From: Alternaria dauci
Taxonomy: Eukaryota > Ascomycota > Dothideomycetes > Pleosporales > Pleosporaceae
NCBI RefSeq assembly: GCF_042100115.1
Contig: NC_091278.1
Coordinates: 1,922,001 to 1,986,000 of the forward strand
Reading direction: 5' to 3'
Length of the DNA: 64,000 nt
The notes beneath the pieces were generated by a model. That model searched no databases, had not been told where the DNA came from, and saw nothing but the letters and a program-made list of their open reading frames with translations. Of this stretch, positions 1 to 11,455 are shown one piece after another (the first letter of the stretch is position 1; every line of letters starts with the position of its first letter). Both the position numbers and the translations under genes were made by a program.

Positions 1-810
1 GAATGGCTCTGGCTGGTGGGTCTACCATCCGCGCCGCGACCTCTTCATTACCAAGTAGTGAAGAAACGGGAGATTGTCGTGACGGAGCAGTTAGACCTGC
101 ATCTTGTTTGGTCATCGGCATCTTCATCACTGATCCTTCTCAAACCGCTGCCTCGCTTCCTCCTTTGCCCAGACTTCTGGACTGCAGAGATTTGCCCACG
201 TCGGCACCTGTACGAGACTGCACTGGGATTCTTGCTGTCGTATGTCGCGCTCATCGAAAGAGAAGTTGACTATAATCTGGCCATCTACCACGGTCTCATT
301 CCCAAGGAAATTACTTGGTCGGGGTGGCTGACGCTTGTGGACGAGGTCGTTCGCGCCTCTGCACAGGTGCATACAATCGATGCATCGACTGCATCGTCTA
401 TGGATTCGCTAGAAGGTCGTCCAGGCGTGAACCAACGCTTCAACTACGGGGAGTTGCGCCTCGGGCGGCTGAACTGGATATATCGCCTGACCATGGGCGA
501 GTTTCGCGGGTACCTCAGCGGGTGCACGACGTACGGGGCCTTTATGCGTGACAACGTGAACAGTCTCATCACGCTGTTCGCATACACTACCATTGTGCTC
601 TCCGCGATGCAGGTCGGGCTTGCGACAGAACCTCTCGCAAACGACTACTCCTTCGGCATGGCGTCGTACGTCTTCTCCATCTTCTCCATCTTGGCTCCAC
701 TGGCATGTATTGTCGCGATACTGGGCGTTATAGCCATGATGTTTGTCATCAATCTGGTGCACACGCTGATGATTCGGAGGCAGAAGCGGCGTCAAGGTGT
801 AAAAGTGTGA
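1..810 (+). CDS. DUF6601-like membrane protein, 3' part only
   Basis: The reading frame is open from the first base of the window, so the gene begins upstream and only its last 269 codons are here; the in-frame ATG at 16 need not be the start. The C-terminal part has a conserved-looking block (RLNWIYRL, then FRGYL) followed by two strongly hydrophobic stretches, roughly residues 185-205 and 220-250 of the visible part. A basic tail (RRQKRRQG) follows. This layout resembles the fungal DUF6601 family, proteins with a long N-terminal region and two C-terminal membrane helices; function is unknown. Family assignment is from recall of the pattern, not a search. No intron is needed in the visible part. 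Confidence 0.5.
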   Translation, partial: EWLWLVGLPSAPRPLHYQVVKKREIVVTEQLDLHLVWSSASSSLILLKPLPRFLLCPDFWTAEICPRRHLYETALGFLLSYVALIEREVDYNLAIYHGLIPKEITWSGWLTLVDEVVRASAQVHTIDASTASSMDSLEGRPGVNQRFNYGELRLGRLNWIYRLTMGEFRGYLSGCTTYGAFMRDNVNSLITLFAYTTIVLSAMQVGLATEPLANDYSFGMASYVFSIFSILAPLACIVAILGVIAMMFVINLVHTLMIRRQKRRQGVKV

Positions 811-1901
811 GGGGGCCGGTTCGGAGCTGGACGGGAAAGAAGGCTGGACGCGAAACGCGCTGCAAACAATGACGCGCGGCGGGCCGATAGCCTGGATTTC
901 CCTACCAAACCTCACTACACTTTCAATACTACCAGCGGTGCCACCCAAAATACTCTGTGGCCGTTGGTTTACAGTCGCTCGCCAGCCAGCAATGACATCC
1001 AGATGAACACCAAGTCTGCGCACGACCGATGGAACAAGGACCGCAGACGACGCACGAGTAATGCGACGATGCTCCCAAAAGTACCTAGGCCTCACGGATA
1101 TCACCAACGCCTTGTTACGTCATCTTTGGGTATGATGATCTGGAGTATTCATCAGTGGGAGCTCGGAAACCACACGCCTACATCACCGATGATTAGATCC
1201 ACCCATTAGGTTTCTTGCTGAATCCGCACGATCGAGACTTGCAAAGTCCGGCAAACCACGTCTTGTCTTCTCTCATTTGCTCTCACAGCTGGCCATGGCG
1301 TCGCGAAGCATCGTTGCTTTGGAATAAATGGCATAGCGACGTGAGCCCTTCATGTTTCAAATCAGTGTGGTGTCTAATGGCCCCGAACATTGCATTGGAC
1401 GATACATCCAAAGCGGGCACCTACATGAAGAAGATCGTTTTTTCTGGGCTGTACCCCGAGTACTAAAACCTACCCCAGAGGCATACGGTGTTACTTTCTC
1501 AAGCACCTTCCAATGTAATTTAGTATGTATACCTTCAAGGTACAACCTAGTGAGAACAAGCGTCTTCGTCCTTCTGCTCGTGATTAATACAAGCTGGAAT
1601 CTATTTGAGTTGCTGAGTGAGACTTGCAGCAACTTCATTCATGAATCTCTAAAGGTTCAATCAACCCCGCTGTTCATCGCATCACCACCTTTATCCTCGT
1701 AGGCGCGAAGGAAGCAGTAACTCGGAGTCGAGAATCGGAGTAAGCCTCTACCGAAGCAAGCTTTTATGCCGGTGTTTAACCTGAATCGGCTGCTAGCGCG
1801 GACACTAGATCCTACGAACATCTATAGATTGACACAACTCTAGTCATCTTGATCTGTTTTCCAGGCTCCAAGTTTCCGACAGTACGTTCACCAGGCACGA
1901 C
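811..1901. other. intergenic, no gene seen
   Basis: About 1.1 kb between the truncated membrane protein and the MFS transporter. Short open frames here (for example 1352-1702) lack recognisable domains, a second supporting exon or hydrophobic structure. It presumably carries the terminator of the first gene and the promoter and leader of the transporter. Confidence 0.6.
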
Positions 1902-3684
1902 ATGATGAGTGGAGAACCAATCGAGCTCACCAGCCTTGGAGCTGCGGAAGCGCCAAAAGCTACAGCGATACCTGATACCGCTGCACCTACTCCTCAATAC
2001 CCTCGTGGTATTCGACTGGTTCTGATAACAGCCGGTCTTATCCTTTCCATCTTTCTCGCTGCTTTAGATTCCACAATCATCGCTACAGCGATTCCGAGTA
2101 TCACCACTCAATTCGGCAGTATCAGCAACATAGCCTGGTATGGCTGTAAGGGTCCCTATGCGAACTGTATGGGAGACATGTACTGACTTCGTCAACCAAA
2201 AATTTAGCGTCATATTCTATAACCAACACTGCGTTCCAATCCGCATGGGGCAAAGCTTACCAGTACTTCAACCTCAAAGAGACTTTCATGTGTGCGATTG
2301 CAGTGTTCGAGATTGGCAATGTGATATGCGCAACTGCACCATCAAGCGAGGTATTAATCTTTGGAAGGATCGTGGCTGGTATGGGTGGTGGCGGGGTGAT
2401 GACAGGCGCGTTCATCATCATCGCAATCACTGCTGGGCCTGAATACAGATCAGCGTATATGGGCGTATTGGGCGTTACGTTTGGATGTGCGAGCGTCGTA
2501 GGACCGTTGATGGGTGGCGCTTTGACGGATGGCCCCGGATGGAGGTATTGCTTTTGGTGAGTGAGCCCAGGCTCGCATGTTCAAGCATACGACTTGCGAC
2601 CATGAAAGGCATTCGATCGGGTATCATATACATAATGCTAACCCAACACAGGATCAGTCTACCGATCGGTTTCGCTGCAGCGCTCACGATGTTTCTTTGC
2701 TTCAAGAACCCCGAAAAGCCCAAAGACGTACCTCTGCGCGAGAAACTGTTGAATCTGGACCTTAATGGCGCAGTCCTTCTGTCCGGGTGTTTCTTGTGCT
2801 TCATCCTGGCTATGCACTGGATAGGCATCATGCCTTGGACGAGCGCTCGTGTTGTTGGGAGCTTTGTGGGCTTTGCAAGCCTTTTCATTTGCTTCGCTGT
2901 CAACGAATACCTTATGGGCAGCCGCTCGATGGTACAATTCCATTTGTTCAAGAACAGACTGGTCTTAGCCAACTTGCTCTATGCCGCCTTCCTTGCTGGC
3001 GCTTTCTTCCCGCTCATGTATACGCTCCCGATTCAGTTTCAAGCTGTCGACAACAACACTGCTTCACAGAGCGGTATCCGGCTTATTCCGCTTGTTATGG
3101 GCGTCTCGGTCTTCACCATGATATCGAACGGATTGGTCACATTCTGGCGCCACTATAAGCCCTTCTTTTTGCTTGGCGCCCTCTTCGCTGTGGCCGGAAA
3201 CACAAAGATACACTCCTTGGATGCCAACACGCCAATTAAAGACTGGGTTGGCTTCGAGCTCTTGACAGCCACAGGAGTAGGCCTCGCTCTTCAGATCCCG
3301 ATGATCGCGAATCAAGCCCTGGTTTCCGCTGACGATCTGGGCGCTGCAACATCCATGTCGCTGTTCATGGAGAACTGTGGTACGGTCTTGTTTGTCGCGT
3401 CGGGTGAAGCAGCGTTCACGAACGGACTACTATCAAGTCTTGCCCGCAATTTGCCACAAGTCGATGCGAAAGTGGTATTAGACGCCGGTGCGACGCAGAT
3501 CCGCACTCTATTCTCAGGCCACGAGCTGGAACAGGTGTTGGGTGGATATCTCGATGGTTGTAAGACAGGCCATATCGTCACCGTGGCTTGTGGAGCGATG
3601 GCTGCAGCGATCAGCTTGTCGAATGCAGGGCCGGCGGCCACCAAGGAGTTGAAGAAGAGTATCGAGAAGAGCCATGAGCGATGA
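1902..3684 (+). CDS. MFS transporter, DHA2-type (14 TM) drug/toxin efflux
   Basis: Three exons, 1902-2145, 2208-2556 and 2652-3684, give 541 residues. Both introns (62 and 95 nt) have good GTAAGG/GTGAGT donors and TTTAG/CACAG acceptors, and the phases join exactly. The first helix carries the [11 protein letters not shown] motif (about residues 48-58) typical of fungal DHA2 major facilitators. Next come the IAWYGS segment, a [11 protein letters not shown] loop and an antiporter motif [11 protein letters not shown], in TM5. About 14 hydrophobic segments follow the family pattern, which is proton-coupled export at the plasma membrane. The substrate cannot be read from sequence. No biosynthetic core gene lies next to it, so a role in exporting a secondary metabolite is not supported here. 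The ATG at 1902 is followed by a second ATG; either could be used. Confidence 0.9.
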
Positions 3685-4244
3685 TTGTGCAGACGGATTG
3701 ATAGACGAGGCTTCAACATCTTGAATGTTGCTTCAACATAAAGAACAGGGCTCAACGCCCTGCATTTGGGTGGGCTCAACGCTCGCATCGTAATTCGACC
3801 CATATGCGCTGCTGGTACAAGTTACTCCAGCAGCCTATTGCCATCAATTTGTGCTGCTCAGACCGCACCACTGTGAGCTTGGATATCTCGACACCGACAT
3901 TTGCACCGTGCTTATGTCCTGCCGTGCATCGATCGCTCACGAAAGGTGCCTGGGATGGTTGTATCTCCCTCAGCTCTGTTCGATGACGGGCGCGTTCGGT
4001 GAGCGTACATATTACGCGTCGATGAGATGTTGTTTTGATGCCTGGTGACTTCGTTCGCGATTCGTGAGGCTCAGTTCGTGCCGGATGAGAGGTGCGCGTG
4101 GAAGGAGGCGCGTGACGTAGCATAAGACATGCTAACCGTGTTTGGACGTAGCCAGGGCGGGCCGTGCGCAAGGCGGCGATTCAGCCATCGACGCGCTTAT
4201 CATAACAGTCACATCTCTCGCCTCTCCTATAATGTCCACACATC
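3685..4244. other. intergenic with two small hairpins
   Basis: The 3' flank of the transporter contains two inverted repeats: CAACAT-cttga-ATGTTG at 3714-3730 and CAGGGC-tcaac-GCCCTG at 3746-3762. They could fold in the 3' UTR, but no function is implied. The rest is the presumed promoter of ATG15. Confidence 0.5.
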
Positions 4245-5978
4245 ATGCCATCACACAAGTCGACTCTTAATCATCGGAGCAGGCCCTCTAACACTATTTT
4301 CGCCTTCGGCATCCTCGCGCAGGTCGCGTTGCTTGCCTGTATCTTTTGGATTTATACGAGCCATGGCAACTCCCGCGAGCCGACCACGTTAGCGGAAGCA
4401 GCAGTCAAGACAACGACGAGACCAAACGGCTTCACTTTACGCCACCTCTTAGATCATGGCGCTGGCCAATCTGGGCCACGAGCGCGCAGACTCGATGTGA
4501 CCCCAGAACGGTTTGCTGTCGCTGGTGTTGACACCCACATCGGACCCTTCACAATCAAGACAGCACCGGTGAAGATAGAACGACCTGCGTTGCGTGGCTA
4601 CAATGCACAGATCCCCATGTCGCCCATGTGGGTCGCCGAAGATGTACCGGGGCCGGATGTTACGGACAAGAACACGGTAATCAGTTTCGCGAACATGTCC
4701 GAGGATGCTTACAAGGTCGGTCGTGATGACGCTGGATGGATGGACGTTGACGGACGTTACAATTCATCAGTCCCTTTCGGTTGGGATGATAGTGGCATCC
4801 GAGGTCACGTGTTCAGCGATGACACCAACTCCACCATCATCCTGGCGGTGAAAGGCACGACTGTAGCCATGTTTGAAGGCGACGGAACCTCTGTTCACGA
4901 CAAAGAAAATGACAACTTGTACGGATCTTGCTGTTGCGGTCAAGGCGGCACATATCTTTGGCGAAAAGTGTGCGACTGTCAAACTGGCACCTACAGCTGT
5001 GACGAGCAATGCGTCAAAGACGAATTACGAAAGCCAAACAGATACTATGCTGCGACTGTCGAGCTTTATCAGGAGGTTATCAAACTCTACCCGGATGCGA
5101 ACATTATGACGACAGGACACAGTTTGGGAGGTGTTCTGGCTTCTCTGATCGGCTTGCAGCACGGCATTCCTTCGGTGACGTTCGAGGCCTACCCGCAAGC
5201 CCTAGCAGCTAAGCGCTTGGGTTTGCCAGCTGCTGGCGACGTCGCTCCACTCAGGAAGAATACAGGAGGCTTTCACTTTGGACATACCGCTGATCCTGTA
5301 TACATGGGCACCTGCAACGGCGCAACGAGCTTTTGCTCAATTGGCGGGTACGCTTTCGAGACTCTCTGCCATACCGGGAAAAGATGTGCATATGACGTGG
5401 TGAAGGATTGGGGATGGAGACAGAGCACGCAAACCCATAGTCTCAGGTATGCCATCGACAACGTGTACATGAAGTACGACGAGGCAGCGATATGTCAAGA
5501 AGAGGACGTTGGGTGTGTGGATTGCTACCTATGGAAGTTTGAGAACGGCACCCACACCACGGCGACGACCAGCTCAACAACTGCAACAAGCACTACATCC
5601 TCAAGGACGCGGACTGAGACGTGTAAGACGCCTGGGTGGTGGGGATGTCGTGATGAAACCACTACGATGGTATCGACCACTTCATCCAGCCCATCAAGTA
5701 CCGCAACCAGTACTAGTACTAGTACCTGTCAAACTGTGAGTTCACAAATTCCTTGACTGCACACGCATTGCTGACTTCTAAAGCCCGGATGGTTTGGTTG
5801 CAAAGACAAAACTACAGCTAGCACAACTACTACTACATCTGTTGAGCCAACGAGTACGTGTACCTCGAAAGGCTGGTTTGGCAAGTGTCACGACGACGTG
5901 CCTGCGACGACTACACCGGCCATGGAAGCTCATGCGTACTGGCGGACAGCCGCAACTGCGACGCAAACGGCACCATAG
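4245..5978 (+). CDS. ATG15: autophagy-related lipase Atg15
   Basis: Two exons, 4245-5735 and 5784-5978 (48-nt intron, phase 0), encode 561 residues. Atg15 is the vacuolar phospholipase that breaks down autophagic bodies after delivery through the ER and multivesicular bodies. A single N-terminal signal-anchor helix (about residues 17-37) precedes a lumenal domain. The class-3 lipase nucleophile motif GHSLGG gives Ser293, with Asp350 (HTADP) and His398 (QTHSLRY) as the probable rest of the triad. A cysteine-rich insert (about 229-256) is typical of Atg15. After about residue 440 the tail becomes Ser/Thr-rich and carries three short GW-type motifs (GWWGCRD, GWFGCKD, GWFGKCHD) separated by Thr/Ser linkers; the intron falls between the first two. 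The ATG at 4245 is chosen because it directly precedes the anchor. Identification is strong. Confidence 0.93.
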
Positions 5979-6435
5979 AATGACCATGCCCTGGACGTTG
6001 ATGAGGGTGATAATTAGTTTAATACAATTGCATCTTCACCAGAATAACAAGGTAACCAAATTTTCGACTTCGTCATCATGCACGCGATGTTGCCGACACT
6101 TTTTGGACTTTTCCCGCCGTCGTGGCTCCATAAGTTGCAAGGTCGTGCGAGACGCTCGACTTCATGTGGAGCCTACGGTAGTATGCATCTTAGAACTTTA
6201 CATGCCAACACTGGCTGCAACCGAGAGCGCGATGCCGACGTCCGCCCCCCAATCAGGTAATCAAGCGAAGGCACTGATGAGTCAAACTTCCTGCTCTCAG
6301 GCGTTCCGCGCAGGCTAAACTCAAGCTGTCTGAGCGATCTGCCATATCTCTAGGCAACCATCATTTGGTGTATCCAGACGGAAACACTTATAACCCAGCT
6401 TGGCCATGAAATAAGCTCCTTCAGCCTCATTCAGA
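5979..6435. other. intergenic, nothing recognised
   Basis: 457 bp between ATG15 and the acetyltransferase gene, both on the plus strand. No coding pattern, RNA gene or notable repeat seen. Confidence 0.6.
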
Positions 6436-7104
6436 ATGCTTGACAATAACTTCCATCTCTCGACACCCCGTCTCTTCATATCCCACCTTTTACCAACCAA
6501 TGATGCGCATTGCGACTTCATATACGACCTGATGCTCAGTCCAGGCATCGCTAAAGAGATGCCTGCAGCCGACGTGGAGAAGGCAATAAGCACTCCCCCG
6601 CGTGATGCTGGCCGGAAGTTCATCACTGACGGTGTAAACAAAATGGAGAACACGGGCTATGGTCGCTACCTGGTCTCGCTGAAGCCAGCCTTGACCTCGG
6701 ACATGTCAGCACCTGAAGAAACCGCCTTGGCTTTATCAGGAGGACGATTGGTGCCAATCGGCATCGTATCGATGCAACATGCACGTTTCCCGTCGGACCC
6801 TGCAGCACCGACAATCCCAGATGTCGGCTTCGGTTTACTGTCTCGATATTTTGGAAATGGCTATGCTACTGAAGCTGCAACAGCACTGCTGAGCTACTTC
6901 AGAGACGAAAGAGGACAAAAGGAATTCTGCGCTTTTTGTAGAGCGGACAACGAAGCGAGTAAAAATGCGTTGAGAAGACTGGGGTTTGAGGCGCGAGGCG
7001 AGAGGCAGCTCCATGGAGTTGTCGAGGGAGGATTGTTAAGTGCGCTGGTATGGACTATGGGCGTTGGGCACGAGGAAGGGGCCCTTGAGGCAAGAGGCCT
7101 CTAG
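6436..7104 (+). CDS. GNAT-family N-acetyltransferase
   Basis: An intronless 222-codon gene. The protein starts with STPRLFISHLLPTND, the usual opening of the ribosomal-protein-alanine/RimJ-like GNAT group (Acetyltransf_3 type). The acetyl-CoA-binding motif A is visible as DVGFGLLSRYFGNGYATEA (about residues 133-151). It is followed by the helix pair around NEASKNALRRLGFEARGE (about 175-192), where the Asn-x-x-Ser pattern is characteristic. The acceptor substrate (protein N-terminus, amino acid or antibiotic-like amine) cannot be told. The gene stands alone on the plus strand between ATG15 and a Zn2Cys6 regulator, with no sign of co-regulation beyond proximity. Confidence 0.85.
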   Translation: MLDNNFHLSTPRLFISHLLPTNDAHCDFIYDLMLSPGIAKEMPAADVEKAISTPPRDAGRKFITDGVNKMENTGYGRYLVSLKPALTSDMSAPEETALALSGGRLVPIGIVSMQHARFPSDPAAPTIPDVGFGLLSRYFGNGYATEAATALLSYFRDERGQKEFCAFCRADNEASKNALRRLGFEARGERQLHGVVEGGLLSALVWTMGVGHEEGALEARGL

Positions 7105-7433
7105 CGAGTCGTGAAGCATGTGGCCGAAGGCGAGGCGCACAGCCATAAGATCTCGCAACTTCGCGCCAGAAATCCTGATTGTCCACAGTACTCGCATGTC
7201 ATCACCTGAGGTTCCACTGCCATATTACATATGCGCAACCTGATCATATGTTCGTAGATTCTGTAGTTGACTAGCGGATGACGGACGCGTCCAGTGGTGA
7301 TGATGCTGCCAGCCACCCTCGGAATGACGTTCGCACATCGGCCTAATGTATGCCGGACCCACTCTCACCCTGAAGTTTCTATCCGACAGTCTCGTCGGAT
7401 CATCCGCACCCGATCAATTACACTGATCTCGAC
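7105..7433. other. intergenic, nothing recognised
   Basis: 329 bp between the acetyltransferase stop and the start of the zinc-cluster regulator; presumed promoter of the latter. Confidence 0.55.
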
Positions 7434-9727
7434 ATGTCCACATCATTGGATCAACTGCCGACGCGTCCGGATAAACGGCGTCGACTTGAGCGCGTTGCTG
7501 CAGCCTGCGATCTTTGTAAGAAAAGAAAGGTCAAATGCGACGGCGAACAACCATGCGCCTACTGTACGCGAAAGGATCGTGCAGCTACATGCACGTTCAG
7601 TGGTCATCATGTCCGTCTTTCCACACGTTCCGCTGGACACACTCCTACTCACGGTGCTCGTTCCGACGATGTCCACCGTCCGGCGGCTCGTTCTGCAGGC
7701 CATACACCAAATGACCGCGATCGCGACGAACAGAACAATGTTCTGCGGGAAAGGAATGATCGTGAAGTTGCCGACGTTGGAACACCGCCATCCCCAACAC
7801 TAAGTAGGGAAGATCAGCAGGGAGACACAGTGGTGCCTCTTGAAGGCCGCATCCTTCGTGACGCGCAAGGGAAATCCATCTTCATTGGCGATTGCGCTCC
7901 GCTGTCTTTTCTACAGACAGTCAGACACCTCATCACATCTGAAGTGGACCCAAGAGCCACCGTCCAAGCCACTCGCGACCCCATCATCGAGATTGCGCGA
8001 CCCGAATCAGCAGATCAACATTCCTGTCCACCAGTCGATGTGCATCAAATAGACGCGTTAGTCGACGAATATATTGCTGCAAGTAGTGGTCTAGTTCAGC
8101 TATTCCAGAAGGAGGACCTTGCTCCTGAGCTCAAAGCCTGGGCAAGTAGCAGAACCGCAAGCTCAGATGATACTGCAGCCTCAGTCTTTTACCTTGTTCT
8201 TGCCATCGGTGCACAAGAGAGTTTTGAAGAGAAAGCGGAAGCTTGGTTCAACACTGCTCGAGATCTGCTTCTGAAGCATATGTGCAGTAGCATGAATGTC
8301 TCTACAGTCCAAGGCTTCGCGCTCGTAGCGATCTTCATGCTCCGAGCATCTCAACCGAACGGAGCCTACCTGTATTTCTGTATGCGAATGAGAACGCGGA
8401 ACAATCGCATGCGGATCGCTAACACTTCCTAGCCTTGGCTGCGCGTGCCGCATACGCAATCGGCATACACCGAACCGAAGTAAACGCTTCCTTTGGAGAG
8501 ACCATCAAGCTGATACGAGATCGCATCTGGAAGAGCATTCGTGTCACTGATCAATTAATAAGGTAGGAAGCGATTGAGCGTCATCATGGTCTATTCGCTA
8601 ACTACTCTGCTCGTAATCTAGCAACGCCTTAGGTCGCCCTCCATCCACTTCCGACGTTGACTGCACCGTCAAGTACAATACCTTCGAGGCGGACATGGAA
8701 GCCGATGATGTCAGTATACTGGATGCAAGCGTCCAGATTTTCATGATCATCGAACGTGTTGTCGTTGAAGTGTACTCGCGCAAACGTATATCACTACGTA
8801 TTGCCGATTATGTCTCCCGTCAACTGAAGAACTGGGCATCCAAATGGCTGCATCAACTGTCCGATCTCACTGCTAGACGTCGTTCTCGTGAGGCGGTGGT
8901 GGGCGCTTGCTCCACACTCTGCTCTTACTACTACGGCATAATGCTACTCACACGACCATTCCTCATCTACGAGTTGTATGAATACATGGGCGCACCACTG
9001 AAAAGCGGAGGCACACAAGCCGATCACCAGGAGAAGCGCAAATACGCGGACGCTGCACTTGATGCAGCTTCAACGCTAGTTGACACTCTACTGGCTGTCA
9101 TTCGTACAAACCAGTTGCCTCGCAGGATGCCGCTGATAGTGTAAGCTACACCTTCTTCCAAGCCAGCTAATGCTCACACGTACCAGGTCTTGGCTTTTCA
9201 CAGCGACGCTTGTTCTTGCAGTTGGTGTGCTTGGTGATTCAGGACTCATGTTGGTAGACAGCTGCAAGGATGCGATAATATGTATGGATCACTTTGGCCA
9301 AGTCGACCCTCATGCCCGACAATATTCGCAAGTCGCCCAATCGCTACTCAAGATCACCACCGCACATGCCAAGAAGAGAGAGTTGCATTTGCGACGAAAA
9401 CGGAAACAAGCTTCGTCAGAATTGTTTGGTTTATTGCCATCTGAGCCTACTGGTCTTCAGCCTCAGACGGATGAATGCGAGGCACAGCTCGGCCCTGGTT
9501 CTATGGCTTCTCGAGATTCCATCCAGCGCCATGTCTCCTCTACAGCGCCACTCGATTGGACTATATACGATGCCGACTTCTTTGCCATGCCATGGCCGAG
9601 CGAGAACGATCAAGGTCTCCAAGATTTCCTCCAACCAGGCACTCACAACCTCGATGGCGTATCTGTGGCCGATATACCCTTGTTTCCCATTCATGATCAA
9701 CAGACTGGTAGCGACTTCTTCCCATAG
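7434..9727 (+). CDS. Zn2Cys6 fungal transcription factor
   Basis: Four exons, 7434-8379, 8433-8562, 8622-9140 and 9187-9727, give 711 residues. The introns are 53, 59 and 46 nt, and all phases match. The binuclear zinc cluster is at residues 25-53 with cysteines 25, 28, 35, 41, 44 and 53 (CX2CX6CX5CX2CX8C), preceded by a basic stretch. The middle region, from SLAARAAYAIGIHRTE to the DRIWKSI segment, matches the fungal-specific regulatory domain (Fungal_trans). It therefore is a nuclear DNA-binding regulator; its target genes are unknown. Its stop lies 51 bp from the stop of the indoleamine dioxygenase gene (tail to tail). Control of the neighbouring kynurenine genes is possible, but it is only inferred from position. 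Confidence 0.92.
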
Positions 9728-9778
9728 GCCCCAAATGGCGCCAGGATTATCTTTCTAATGGGTATCATTCAACGCCGT

Positions 9779-11096
9779 TCAATGCACAACTTTCGTTTCG
9801 CTAGTCTCGTCTCTAGAAGTTCGTAGGAATGGTATCAGCTTGGTACCTCCCGTTCCGACTAATTCTTGCGTCTTTGGCTTCTCGGTAGCCAGTTCGGTCG
9901 AGGCGGAAGCGATGTCTCTTCTCTTAGGGCCAGTCTTTGGCTTGCCCATCCGACTCGGTATGATAATGTATCTGGTGACCAGAGCGATGTGCTTGTCCCG
10001 GAAACCGCTGAGTGCTGCGACTGCTTCATTGAATGCTGTCAGGAGCTCAATGTCATCTCTATGACTGTTCACATAGCTCCGGATGTTCGCGATCGCTTCG
10101 ACGTCGTCAAGGAAGCGGGCGTGGGGCCCAGGCATGTATCCACGCATTTCTGGGTGGAAGCCGCCACTCCTGGAATGGTCGACAGAGAGAACGGCATCGA
10201 AAAACTGCAGCAATGACGATTGGCCATTGGATCCACCCCGATATGCGCGCCACGTGCCTCTCCCGTTGCCCTCGTCGTAGAAAACACCGTTGGGTAGACC
10301 GGCAGTGGCCATGTTCATGCTGCCTGCCAGGAAGGGTCGGATGGTATGATAGAACATTTGTGGATCACATCGCTCATCCATACGCTCCAGCAGCTGGCCA
10401 ATGCTTTGCATTCCTTGTCGAAAATACTGCAGCGCGTGTATGATTGTTGCGACATCATTGGTCTCGGCTGCTTCGATTGCACCCAGCATGACCTCGATCA
10501 GTGGGCCAGCCCTTGCCTCCATGGCGTTCGATATGATGAAGAACCATGATTCATCGTCACTACCAGTCGCTGTGTGCAGTGCCACCATGTTCTCCGGTTG
10601 TGTCAAGTCGATGTCTTGGCTCAATGGTGTCCAGTTCCACAAGTTTAGAGCTGCATATGTGGCCACTGGATGTACTTCAAGGTACTCGGCAGTCTGCAGG
10701 AATGGCACAGTAATGGCTGGAGGTAGTCGCTACGTCTATTGTCAGAGTTTTGTGTCTTCGAACGATCGAGAGTCAATGCTGACATACCTCTGATGGCTCA
10801 GGACCAGCCCAGATGTAACCTTGAGCTATGACGGCCAGCATTGAATGAGCTCTCTGCCATTCTGCCTCACGAGAGAGATGGGACGTGTCTAAAACCGGCA
10901 ACTCATCAACCCATTGCCGTATTTGTTGTGTCTCGATGAGTGTTGGAATCTGTTCAATTATCTTCTCCCATGGTTGATAGTAGGTATGCGATAAGCGAGT
11001 CAACGGTGGCTCGGCAGGTAAGAAGCCGTTCTTTGAGATGCCATAATAGGGGAGTGCGGCGGGTGAAGGAAGGACGGGAACTTTATGAGGACTCAT
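9779..11096 (-). CDS. BNA2: indoleamine 2,3-dioxygenase (kynurenine pathway step 1)
   Basis: Two exons, 10788-11096 and 9779-10729 (58-nt intron, phase 0), encode 419 residues, the usual size for fungal IDO. The enzyme is a cytosolic haem protein that opens the indole ring of L-tryptophan to N-formylkynurenine, entering de novo NAD synthesis. The IDO signatures are present: YRGGSNGQSSLLQFFD, then VDHS, and the proximal haem ligand His306 in MPGPHARFLDD. Near the C-terminus is the GTGGT...FL..SRDET block. The ATG at 11096 (MSPHKV) is used because the frame upstream has no better start and this one lines up with the PYYGISKNGFLP opening. The gene faces kynureninase across 359 bp. Fungi often carry several IDO paralogues (alpha, beta, gamma), and which one this is was not determined. 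Confidence 0.92.
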
Positions 11097-11455
11097 TGCG
11101 GAAGTGGTAGCGACAGTAATGTTGCACAAGAAATATCGGAAGGATACGTCCTGCCTTGGAGCGGCAAACTCCTGCTTTATTGCGCTGAACAGAAAGATCC
11201 ACAGTCGCGTTCGGATGGTTGTCGGAACCCGGAATGACGGATGTGGCATCGGAACTCTATCCGTCACCCCAATTGGGAAGGTGCAAGGTTAGTTTGCGCA
11301 CGCCTCAAAGACTCTTACTTGGAGACGTAATTGTCGGATCGCGATGCATATATAGTCTGACGCCGTCTGCCTGACGGCATTCTCACATTCTACATAACAT
11401 TACCGCTCGGTTGGCATTCTCCAAGTCACATACACTTTACCAACAATACATCGCC
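11097..11455. promoter_or_regulatory. shared divergent promoter, IDO / kynureninase
   Basis: 359 bp separate the start codons of two enzymes of the same pathway transcribed in opposite directions. A TATATAG element lies at 11349-11355, about 105 bp before the kynureninase ATG. Co-regulation is inferred from the arrangement; no binding site for a known regulator was identified. Confidence 0.6.
11349..11355 (+). promoter_or_regulatory. TATA-like element of kynureninase gene
   Basis: TATATAG about 105 bp upstream of the kynureninase start codon, a reasonable distance for a fungal core promoter. Short motif, so weak evidence on its own. Confidence 0.35.

Noticed and set aside
4120..4200. Possible RNA gene in GC-rich block before ATG15
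   Set aside because: No tRNA boxes or stable cloverleaf could be drawn by hand.
11411..11455. 45-nt N-terminal extension of kynureninase
   Set aside because: It begins with TTG; the first ATG (11456) has a good context and matches the usual family start.
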